Positions 10,820 through 19,190 of a stretch of 64,000 nt of DNA are shown piece after piece. Position 1 is the first letter of the stretch. Each line of letters begins with the position of its first letter. Source of the stretch: Moraxellaceae bacterium (GTDB taxonomy: Bacteria; Pseudomonadota; Gammaproteobacteria; Pseudomonadales; Moraxellaceae); contig JAJUIK010000007.1 of the NCBI GenBank assembly GCA_029267635.1, positions 19,662 through 83,661 on the forward strand, given 5' to 3'. Below the pieces are notes generated by a model. The model ran no database searches. It was given only the letters and a program-made list of their open reading frames with translations, and was not told the origin of the DNA. A program made the translations under genes and the position numbers.

Positions 10820-11581
10820 ATGTCGAACAACAGCGACTATGATTTGCGCTATAAAAAATATTCGAGCTGCCTCATGTCTAAACTTGCTGCCTTAGATGAT
10901 TTGTTAAAACTGTACCATCAATTGCATTATCATCAGGATCCGGTGCTGTTGCAGCGTTTGCGCGAGGTACAGAGCTGGCAAAAAACCCGCATGCAAGCGA
11001 CTCACACGGCACTGTTCCAGCAAAAGAATAATCTGCTGATGGCCGAATATTTCCTCAATCGCTTATACGGCGGTCCGGATTTTGATGCCTTGGCCAAACA
11101 GATTGAGCGACTGCTGCAATATGCTCACAAGGTGGAAAAAATGCTTCCCGCCAGTGCCATTCAGACCGGTACGGCTGCGGTACATCTAGCGATTTTTGCC
11201 GTACAACTCGATGAACAGGTCGCCTTGCAATTGCTGCAAGACTACGATGCCGCCTGTCCGTTGAATGATGAGATGATGCGCGTGACCTATCTGAAACTCA
11301 ATCAACAACAACCGCGCTTACAACAATTACACCTGCTAGATGAACTCGGTCTCAGCTTAGACAAATATATGCGTTCCTTTGTGGTCTATACTGCATTCAA
11401 ACTGTGCAAAGGCAGTGCTTATAAACATCACTTCGATACGCTGTATGATTTTATGCAAGAAGGCTTTTTGGCCATGAAGCCTTTAAAGTCAGCCGAACAA
11501 TTTGTCAAAACTTTTACCGCGCTCGAACGCCAGATTGTGGCCAAAGTTCATGCCGGCGACCTGCAACCATTTCAGCTGTAA
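10820..11581 (+). CDS. FFLEELY-motif-type hypothetical protein
   Basis: The ORF contains MAEYFLNRLYGGPDFDALAKQIERL, matching the FFLEELY(G) motif family. Start chosen at the in-frame ATG at 10820 (MSNNSDYD) rather than the ORF-track start at 10643. Confidence 0.7.
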   Translation: MSNNSDYDLRYKKYSSCLMSKLAALDDLLKLYHQLHYHQDPVLLQRLREVQSWQKTRMQATHTALFQQKNNLLMAEYFLNRLYGGPDFDALAKQIERLLQYAHKVEKMLPASAIQTGTAAVHLAIFAVQLDEQVALQLLQDYDAACPLNDEMMRVTYLKLNQQQPRLQQLHLLDELGLSLDKYMRSFVVYTAFKLCKGSAYKHHFDTLYDFMQEGFLAMKPLKSAEQFVKTFTALERQIVAKVHAGDLQPFQL

Positions 11582-11734
11582 ACTTTACCAACAAGAAAAG
11601 TGTAATAATTTTAAACGCGTTTTTTCTGTATATTATTCATGACAATTACAGCCGAACGCTGTAAAACAGCTTAGAATCTGTCATCATGCAAACACTGCCA
11701 TTCTTCTTTTATTTTTGTGTTTAGGAGCGACTCT

Positions 11735-12676
11735 ATGTCTAACGAAAATCAAAAAGCCACCTCTCCAGCTGAGCAGGCCACAAGTTCAGACAAAGTCAGT
11801 CCGTTCCTCGCTTCCCCTTTACCAGAAGGTGCACCCCAAGGTCAGCAACAATCCTTACAACAGCCGACCAGCACTGCAGCCAGCAACAACGTACCAAAAT
11901 ACAACCTGCCACGCGGCGCCAACACCGGCAATGTCGGTGAAGTGACCCATTTTGGTTTCCAGAGTGTCCGCGCTGAAGATAAAGCACAAAAAGTGGCAGA
12001 AGTATTCCATTCCGTAGCTAGCAAATACGACATCATGAATGACCTGATGTCGTTTGGTATTCACCGTTTATGGAAACGCTTCGCCATCAATATGTCCGGT
12101 GTACGCCGTGGCCAGCAGGTATTGGATATTGCCGGTGGTACCGGTGACCTGGCCAAAGTGTTTAGTCGTGAAGTGGGCCCGACCGGCCATGTGGTATTAT
12201 CAGACATCAACGAATCCATGCTGAATGTGGGCCGTGACCGCCTGCTGGATGCTGGTTGTACCAATGTCGATTTTGTCCTGGCCAATGCCGAAACGCTGGA
12301 ACCGTTTGCCGATAACAGTTTTGATCTGGTAACTATCAGCTTTGGTCTGCGTAACGTGACCGATAAAGATGCAGCTTTGCAAGCCATGTACCGTGTGTTG
12401 AAACCAGGCGGTCGCTTACTCATTTTAGAATTCTCAAAACCGGTGTTTGAGCCGTTCTCCAAACTGTATGACCTGTATTCATTTACCGCCCTGCCATTGA
12501 TGGGCAAACTGGTCGCAGGTGATTCCGAGAGCTATAAATATCTGGCTGAATCGATCCGTATGCATCCAGACCAACGCACGTTAAAAGGCATGATGGAACA
12601 CGCTGGCTTCCAGAACTGTGATTATCACAACCTGACCGGTGGTATTGTCGCGGTACACCGCGGTTTCAAACTGTAA
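11735..12676 (+). CDS. ubiE: Ubiquinone/menaquinone biosynthesis C-methyltransferase UbiE
   Basis: [45 protein letters not shown] and SAM motif [13 protein letters not shown]-terminus [12 protein letters not shown]. Preceded by a low-complexity N-terminal extension. Confidence 0.96.
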   Translation: MSNENQKATSPAEQATSSDKVSPFLASPLPEGAPQGQQQSLQQPTSTAASNNVPKYNLPRGANTGNVGEVTHFGFQSVRAEDKAQKVAEVFHSVASKYDIMNDLMSFGIHRLWKRFAINMSGVRRGQQVLDIAGGTGDLAKVFSREVGPTGHVVLSDINESMLNVGRDRLLDAGCTNVDFVLANAETLEPFADNSFDLVTISFGLRNVTDKDAALQAMYRVLKPGGRLLILEFSKPVFEPFSKLYDLYSFTALPLMGKLVAGDSESYKYLAESIRMHPDQRTLKGMMEHAGFQNCDYHNLTGGIVAVHRGFKL

Positions 12677-12688
12677 AAGGTGAATTCT

Positions 12689-13354
12689 ATGTGGTCGATT
12701 CTGGCACTTGGTGCAGTCGAACGTCTGATTCACCATGTGATTGATCTGGATGCCATTACCCGCATCCAGCTCAATCAGCTGCAAGGCAAAATGTTGCGCG
12801 TGGTCATCGAATCACCACAACTCTCGGTCGATGTATTTTTTGATCATGACAAAGTGCGGCTGGAACCCACCGCCACCGGCCAGGCTGAAACAGCTTCGAT
12901 TTTCGAACAGCGTCCTTTTGATCCGCAAAACAGTATCACTGAAGCAACAGCCACCCTGCAGGTCAAGAACGTGGTGGAATTGCTCAAGTTATTACTGGCC
13001 GATAGCGACCAGGTCGGCAATATCCCGCTGCAAGGCGACTATCACTTGTTGCAAGACATCCAGCACATCATGCAGCAGGCTGAACCGGATCTGGCAGCAC
13101 ATCTCAGCCCGTGGATTGGCCCAAGTCTGGCGCATGAACTGGGTAAAATTCAGCGTGTTCCGCAACAATTCAAGCGTTCATTACAAAGCAAGCTCTTTTT
13201 TGCTGAGGATGCCCTCAAAGAAGACAGTGGCCTGTTTGCCGCACGCTGGCAAATGGATGACCTGCAACAGGGCACCCGACAGCTAAATCAAGATATTGAT
13301 CGCCTTGAGGCAAAAATTCAGCAACTGCAGATCCAGCTTAACCCTACTCCCTAA
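12689..13354 (+). CDS. ubiJ: Ubiquinone biosynthesis accessory factor UbiJ (SCP2-like domain)
   Basis: Sits between ubiE and ubiB; UbiJ-like (LGAVERLIHHVIDLDAITRIQLNQLQGKMLRVVI). Confidence 0.85.
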   Translation: MWSILALGAVERLIHHVIDLDAITRIQLNQLQGKMLRVVIESPQLSVDVFFDHDKVRLEPTATGQAETASIFEQRPFDPQNSITEATATLQVKNVVELLKLLLADSDQVGNIPLQGDYHLLQDIQHIMQQAEPDLAAHLSPWIGPSLAHELGKIQRVPQQFKRSLQSKLFFAEDALKEDSGLFAARWQMDDLQQGTRQLNQDIDRLEAKIQQLQIQLNPTP

Positions 13355-13370
13355 CTAGGTGACTTTTTCT

Positions 13371-14990
13371 ATGATTCCGCACGTTTCACGTTTACTCGAA
13401 CTTTGGCGTATCGCAGCGCATTACAGACTCGACACGTTGGTTCCTGCGGAAGAAGTCCCGGTGAAAGCACGCCCGGCACTGAGCCTGATTCGCCTGCATC
13501 CGGCCGCCTGGCACAGCCGCGAACGTAAGAATCCGCTCAAGCTGAAAGAAGCACTGGAAGAAATGGGTCCTCTCGCGATTAAACTCGGACAGTTACTTTC
13601 AACACGTCGTGACCTGATTCCACCTGAAATCCTGGCACAGCTGGTATTACTGCAAGATCGGGTCAAACCATTTGGCTCTGATGTTGCCAAAACCCGGATT
13701 CAACAATCCTTAAAAGCTGAAATCACCACGCTGTTTGCGCGATTCGATGAACAGCCACTGGCCGCTGCTTCAATTGCCCAGGTGCATACAGCTGCCCTGC
13801 ACGATGGCCGCGAAGTGGTAGTGAAGGTTACCCGTCCAGATATCCGCAAGCAGATCTTGCAGGATTTTGAAATTCTGACCTGGCTCGGGGACTGGCTGGA
13901 AAACCGCATTGAAGCTGCGCGTGCCCTGCATCTCTCCGAAATTATCCAGGACTATCGTCAGATTATCCTGAACGAACTGGATTTAACACTGGAAGCAGAC
14001 AATACCCGCCGTATGCGTCATTATTTTACTGGCTCCAGCATGATGTACGTACCAGAAATTTATATGGACAGCCCGGATGTGATGGTCGCGGAACGCATTA
14101 CCGGTGTACCAATTTCCGATACCGAAACATTTGACCGTTTAGGGATGGACCGTGCCCAACTGGCTGAAAAAGGCCTGACCATTTTCTTTACCCAGGTATT
14201 CCGCGATAACTTTTTCCATGCCGACATGCATCCGGGAAATGTGTTTGTAGAAACCATTAACCCAGAGAATCCGCGTTTTATCGCGCTCGACTGCGCCATC
14301 ATGGGCGAGTTATCCAAGCAGGATCAGATGACCGTCGCTCGCATGCTACTGGCGGTGATGAACAGTAATTTCATGCAGCTGATCCAGATTGTGCATCAGG
14401 CCGGCTGGATTCCACCCGGAACCGATCAGGATGCCTTGGCGCGTGAAATGCGTCGTACCGTTGGCCCAATGGTGTCCAAACCGATGGATCAGCTGGATTT
14501 CGCGGGTATCTTGCTACAGGTGATGGATATCGCACGCCGCTTCCATCTGGAAATTCCACCCCAGCTGATGTTGCTGCTTAAAACCTTGGTGCATGTCGAG
14601 GGTTTGGGGACAGATCTTTATCCGCAACTGGATATCTGGAAACTGGCAAAGCCGATCCTGACGGACTGGATCAAGGCCAATATGAACCCGGTCAAAAACG
14701 TGAAGGAAATTGGTCAGCAGATTCCGGATCTGTTGCTCGGCGCACATGACTTGCCAACCTTACTGATCGACAGCTTGAATGGCCTGAAAAATCAATCCGC
14801 CTGGCACGACAAACAACTCCGTGAATTGCAAAGTCTGCGTTTGCAAATGCAGCATCAGCAACGTCGCAACTGGATTTTTGGCAGCCTGCTGATGATCCTG
14901 TTAACCATTGCAATCATTGCGCCTTGGTATGTTTCTACAGTCCTGATTGTTGTGGCGAGTCTATTGTCTTTATGGCGGATAGCGAAATAA
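13371..14990 (+). CDS. ubiB: UbiB, atypical protein kinase-like ubiquinone biosynthesis protein
   Basis: ABC1/ADCK motifs (EEMGPLAIKLGQLLSTRRDLIP, AAASIAQVHTA, NFFHADMHPGNVFV); C-terminal TM segments. Start at ATG 13371. Confidence 0.95.
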   Translation: MIPHVSRLLELWRIAAHYRLDTLVPAEEVPVKARPALSLIRLHPAAWHSRERKNPLKLKEALEEMGPLAIKLGQLLSTRRDLIPPEILAQLVLLQDRVKPFGSDVAKTRIQQSLKAEITTLFARFDEQPLAAASIAQVHTAALHDGREVVVKVTRPDIRKQILQDFEILTWLGDWLENRIEAARALHLSEIIQDYRQIILNELDLTLEADNTRRMRHYFTGSSMMYVPEIYMDSPDVMVAERITGVPISDTETFDRLGMDRAQLAEKGLTIFFTQVFRDNFFHADMHPGNVFVETINPENPRFIALDCAIMGELSKQDQMTVARMLLAVMNSNFMQLIQIVHQAGWIPPGTDQDALAREMRRTVGPMVSKPMDQLDFAGILLQVMDIARRFHLEIPPQLMLLLKTLVHVEGLGTDLYPQLDIWKLAKPILTDWIKANMNPVKNVKEIGQQIPDLLLGAHDLPTLLIDSLNGLKNQSAWHDKQLRELQSLRLQMQHQQRRNWIFGSLLMILLTIAIIAPWYVSTVLIVVASLLSLWRIAK

Positions 14991-15167
14991 AAGTTCAGGC
15001 TAATCTCATCCACAGAGGATGACTTACACTGAAGACCTTGCTGTTTTGCGGTGTCATGTTCGAGTTAAAATTGCATAGTTTTTAAAATTTCACCTCCTTT
15101 TCCGCTCACTTTGCCGTACACTATCAAGCTGTTTTTATAGTGTACTTTTTCTTTTGGTGAACCCCAC

Positions 15168-15956
15168 ATGAACAATTTGCAATGGCTCGATGAAGTGAAA
15201 TTTAACGAACAAGGTCTGATCCCTGCCATTGCTCAGCATCATCAAACTGGCCGTATTCTGATGGTGGCGTGGATGAACCGTGAGTCTCTGGCACTTACTG
15301 CCGAGAAGAAACAGGCAGTGTATTTTTCCCGTTCACGTCAAAAACTTTGGCATAAAGGTGAAGAATCTGGCCACTTTCAGACCGTACATGAGATCCGCCT
15401 CGACTGTGATGCCGACGTGATCACCTTACAAGTCGAACAGCACGGTGGTATTGCTTGCCATACAGGGCGTGAATCCTGTTTCTATCGCAAACTCACCGAA
15501 AATGGCTGGGAAATTGTCGATGCCCAGATCAAAGACCCGAACCAGATTTATGGCGAAACGGCCAAATCCAGCAACCCACATACACAGGCCATGTCAGCCT
15601 CGAATGCACAGTCAGAACAGGTTGAAGTCTTGTCTTATCTAGGTGAAATGATGCAGCAGCGTAAAGCCGCTGATCCAGATAGCTCCTATGTGGCCAAGCT
15701 GTATCACAAGGGTCTGAACAAAATCCTGGAAAAAGTCGGCGAAGAAAGCATCGAAGCGATTATTGCTGCCAAAGATTTAGCTGTCGAAGCCAATCAAGAC
15801 AACAAAAATGACCTGATCTATGAAACTGCCGATTTGTGGTTCCATACCATTGTGATGTTGGGACATTTTGATCTCGATCCGCAACTGGTTCTCAATGAAC
15901 TGGCACGCCGCCAAGGTTTATCCGGTCTGGTGGAAAAAGCCAACCGTAGCCATTAA
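15168..15956 (+). CDS. hisI: Bifunctional phosphoribosyl-AMP cyclohydrolase / phosphoribosyl-ATP diphosphatase HisIE
   Basis: HisI half ([45 protein letters not shown]) plus HisE half ([31 protein letters not shown]). Confidence 0.93.
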   Translation: MNNLQWLDEVKFNEQGLIPAIAQHHQTGRILMVAWMNRESLALTAEKKQAVYFSRSRQKLWHKGEESGHFQTVHEIRLDCDADVITLQVEQHGGIACHTGRESCFYRKLTENGWEIVDAQIKDPNQIYGETAKSSNPHTQAMSASNAQSEQVEVLSYLGEMMQQRKAADPDSSYVAKLYHKGLNKILEKVGEESIEAIIAAKDLAVEANQDNKNDLIYETADLWFHTIVMLGHFDLDPQLVLNELARRQGLSGLVEKANRSH

Positions 15957-17467
15957 TGACCTCAGTGCCGAATCAGGAAAAACCCAAAGCTACCTATGAG
16001 CAAGCGATTGCCATCGATAACGCACGTCTGGGCCAATCCTTTAAAGTCATTGCCTATGCCGGCACGGGTAAAACTACCACCCTGCAAATGATCAGCGATG
16101 CCATGCCTGAACGGCGTGGCATGTACCTGGCTTTTAACAAGGCGATTGCCAATGAAGCCCAGCAAAAATTCCACCGTAATGTAAATTGCCGCACCTTCCA
16201 CTCACTGGCTTTTCGTAGCGTGCCACGTGGCGTGACCGATAAATTACGCCTGCCACGTTTAAGCCCCAGTTTCCTTGCCAAAGAATATCGGCTAGAACCG
16301 ATTACCTTACGGCGCCTCATGGGTGGGCGTTATGAAAAATATGTATTGATGCCCAGCCGTCTGGCCAGTCTGGTTGCCAATGCGGTGAGTTTCTTCTGTT
16401 CGACCAGCTCGCAATATCCAGCACCCCGTCATATTCAAGCTCCCAGCTGGTTACACCCGGATGATTTAACCCTCTTGCAGCAACATCTCTATCCCGCCGT
16501 AGAACGACGCTGGCTAGAGTCGATTGACCCGAACCATCAGGCCGGCATTGGCCATGATATTTATCTAAAACTTTGGGCACTCTCAGAGCCGAATATCCCG
16601 GCTGATTATGTGCTGTTTGATGAAGCGCAAGATGCCGATCCGCTCATGTTAGGCATTTTGTTACGGCAAAAACAGACCCAAGTCATCTATGTCGGTGATG
16701 CGCATCAGCAGATTTACGCCTGGCGCGGGGCAATTAACGCCATGCAGCAACTGCCTTTGCCAGAATCCCGCCTCACCACGTCCTTCCGTTTTGGCGATGC
16801 GATTGCGGAGGTGGCGAATGCCCTGCTCGGCGGTCTGAATGAAACCGTGCCCTTATTGGGCAATCCACAGCTCAAGTCCAGCGTGGTCAATAAGCCACAT
16901 ACCAAAATGCGTGATGCGATCCTGTGCCGCACCAATGCACGCGCCATGGAACTGTTGCTTTCCGGACTGGTCAATGGCGATAAAGTCAGCCTGCAGGCCG
17001 ATCATGTCAAACTGGATCGATTTGTTGATGCGGCCAGCCTGCTGAAACAGGGCAAACGTGTCACCGATGTCCCGGAACTGGCCTGGTTTAATTCCTGGCA
17101 TGACGTGCATGAATACTGTGAAACCAATGAAGGCAGTGACATCAAACCCTTAGTCAAATTGGTCGATGATCATGGCACAGCCCCACTCAAAAAAGCCCTG
17201 GCCAAAATCACGCCAATTGAACAGGCGGATTACGTCATTTCTACAGCACACAAGGCCAAAGGATTAGAATGGAACCGGGTTCATCTGGAAGATGATTATC
17301 AATTCAAGCTCAATGGCCTCGACCATAAAATTAGCGATGAAGAACTGCGCTTACTTTACGTGGCGTGCACACGTGCTAAAGTAAGCTTAAATATCCATCA
17401 TATTTATGACTTGATTCAACAGCTCAGAGTAAAAGCCTCACCCAGCCTGCGCAAATCGGTAGGCTAA
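15956..17467 (+). CDS. UvrD/FBH1-like superfamily 1 helicase
   Basis: 503 aa with SF1 motifs VIAYAGTGKTTTL (I), YVLFDEAQDADP (II), YVGDAHQQIYAWRGA (III), STAHKAKGLEW (V) and EELRLLYVACTRAK (VI). The ATG overlaps the hisIE stop (TAATG). Confidence 0.9.
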   Translation: MTSVPNQEKPKATYEQAIAIDNARLGQSFKVIAYAGTGKTTTLQMISDAMPERRGMYLAFNKAIANEAQQKFHRNVNCRTFHSLAFRSVPRGVTDKLRLPRLSPSFLAKEYRLEPITLRRLMGGRYEKYVLMPSRLASLVANAVSFFCSTSSQYPAPRHIQAPSWLHPDDLTLLQQHLYPAVERRWLESIDPNHQAGIGHDIYLKLWALSEPNIPADYVLFDEAQDADPLMLGILLRQKQTQVIYVGDAHQQIYAWRGAINAMQQLPLPESRLTTSFRFGDAIAEVANALLGGLNETVPLLGNPQLKSSVVNKPHTKMRDAILCRTNARAMELLLSGLVNGDKVSLQADHVKLDRFVDAASLLKQGKRVTDVPELAWFNSWHDVHEYCETNEGSDIKPLVKLVDDHGTAPLKKALAKITPIEQADYVISTAHKAKGLEWNRVHLEDDYQFKLNGLDHKISDEELRLLYVACTRAKVSLNIHHIYDLIQQLRVKASPSLRKSVG

Positions 17468-17484
17468 ACTTTTGCAGGTGGTCC

Positions 17485-18837
17485 ATGAAGCTTCATTCGA
17501 TCCGCTTAAAGCATGCCAACCATTTTGCCGATTTACAGGCGAACTTCCACTATCATGACCAGCCGATCACCTTGATTCTTGGCGATCAGGCTTCAGGTAA
17601 AACGTCGCTACTCAAACACTGCTATCAGGCGTTGAGCTGGTTCCCTGCCCGTCTCAAAGATTTGCGTGGTGCAGGTGTCGTCATGCTGGATCAGGACATC
17701 ATGCACAACCGGGTCCAATCCAAGATTGATATTCAGGTGCGTATTCCGGCTGAGATTGGTCACTTGCCGGAATCTGCCGAAACTACGCTGCAGGATTTAT
17801 CCTTATGCGGCTGGCAATTGTATAAAACCCTCACGGCCAATGGCGCTGGCATCAGCAAGGTCGAAACGCCACAACTGGAAAAACTGGTTGAACTCTACCA
17901 ACAGGCCATCAAACTGGATCCCCTGCAAGGCTTGCCCGTCATTGCCTATTATCCCGCTGAACGTTTCGTCAATGAAGTCAACCTACTCAGCAAAAATAAT
18001 CCGATGGTGTTTCATGCCAGTTCTGCCTATGAACAGAGTGCGATTGCCTTTACCACGTTTAGCCGTTTTTTTGAGTGGTTGAGGGAAATCAGTGATATTG
18101 AAAATGCACAAACTGCACAGTTATTGCAGCAATTTCTGCTGGACTCGCAGGACAAAAATAACCCGGTAGATCTGGTTCAGGCCCACGCACAAATGCACAG
18201 TCCCGGCCTGACTGCCCTAAAAACTGCGCTACAGACTATATTTCCGGAATTAAGCGATTTTTATCTGCAATACCATCCCAAGTTGCAGTTAATGGTGCGT
18301 TATGACGGCAAGAGTATGCTCTATCAGCAATTGTCCGCTACCCTCAAAAACTGGATTGCTCTGGTGGGTGACATAGTGCGCCGCTGCTGCCTGCTTAATC
18401 CCCTCAGCCTGTACCCTTGCCAAGAAAGCGACGGGATTTTATTGATTGATCATATTGATGCCCATCTGGACCAGAACCTAAGTCAAGTCATTCTGCAACG
18501 TCTGCATCAAGCATTTCCGCAACTGCAAATTATTGCCACTGGCAACCGAAATGAACTGCTGGAACATGCCGCACACTATCAATGCTTGCGACTGGAACAG
18601 CAACATTTATATCCTCTGCAGCCGCAACCCACCTGGTCAGATTTTGATGCTCTGTATGCCAATCTGCAGCTTGAGGATCAACCAGTAGCAGTACCAGAAC
18701 TGCTCGAACAACCTGCGGTGAGTCCTGCTCCGGAAGAGGTGCTACAACTTTTTTCACAGCTAACCGCTGAACAGCAAGCTCAATTCCTACAACAGATACA
18801 AACTGATCATGATGCCAATCAGAAAACTTCACTGTAA
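17485..18837 (+). CDS. AAA-family ATPase (RecF/SMC/OLD-like head)
   Basis: 450 aa; MKLHSIRLKHANHFADLQANF start, Walker A LILGDQASGKTSLLKH, Walker B-like GILLIDHIDAHLDQNL. Lies 17 bp downstream of the helicase gene. Confidence 0.8.
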   Translation: MKLHSIRLKHANHFADLQANFHYHDQPITLILGDQASGKTSLLKHCYQALSWFPARLKDLRGAGVVMLDQDIMHNRVQSKIDIQVRIPAEIGHLPESAETTLQDLSLCGWQLYKTLTANGAGISKVETPQLEKLVELYQQAIKLDPLQGLPVIAYYPAERFVNEVNLLSKNNPMVFHASSAYEQSAIAFTTFSRFFEWLREISDIENAQTAQLLQQFLLDSQDKNNPVDLVQAHAQMHSPGLTALKTALQTIFPELSDFYLQYHPKLQLMVRYDGKSMLYQQLSATLKNWIALVGDIVRRCCLLNPLSLYPCQESDGILLIDHIDAHLDQNLSQVILQRLHQAFPQLQIIATGNRNELLEHAAHYQCLRLEQQHLYPLQPQPTWSDFDALYANLQLEDQPVAVPELLEQPAVSPAPEEVLQLFSQLTAEQQAQFLQQIQTDHDANQKTSL

Positions 18838-19190
18838 GCAAACGGTCTGCAATGCAAGGAAACACATCCCAACATAAAGTGAGATCAAATGATCCATTAC
18901 ATAAGGCACTGATGTTTTACGCATAGGAAAAGATGCTTTTTCAGAATTTATAATCTGTTTTAACCTATTGATTTTGTTATTTTCATGTAATAAGAATCCG
19001 ATAAAATACAAAAATAGCGTACACTATTGCTACATCCTGTTATGACTTTTCCAAGTTGCGCAATACAACTTGCAGCTTTTTCTTTTACACTGATATGGCT
19101 TTTACGGATTTGAACTTTGGATGGCTCTTTGCAGTCCTGTAACTCCGGAAAAGATGAAATTTATTTTGAGGTCTTCACCTCCTGCAAAAC

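Noticed and set aside
12061-12507. 148-aa minus-strand ORF opposite ubiE
   Set aside because: Fully antisense to ubiE; shadow ORF.
15956-18837. Calling the helicase/ATPase pair a Gabija system
   Set aside because: Gene order is reversed relative to gajA-gajB, the ATPase is shorter, and I could not identify a TOPRIM nuclease domain. Kept only as an uncharacterised pair.
18829-19011. 60-aa minus-strand ORF between the ATPase gene and mnhA
   Set aside because: AT-rich, no RBS or motif; probably non-coding intergenic DNA.
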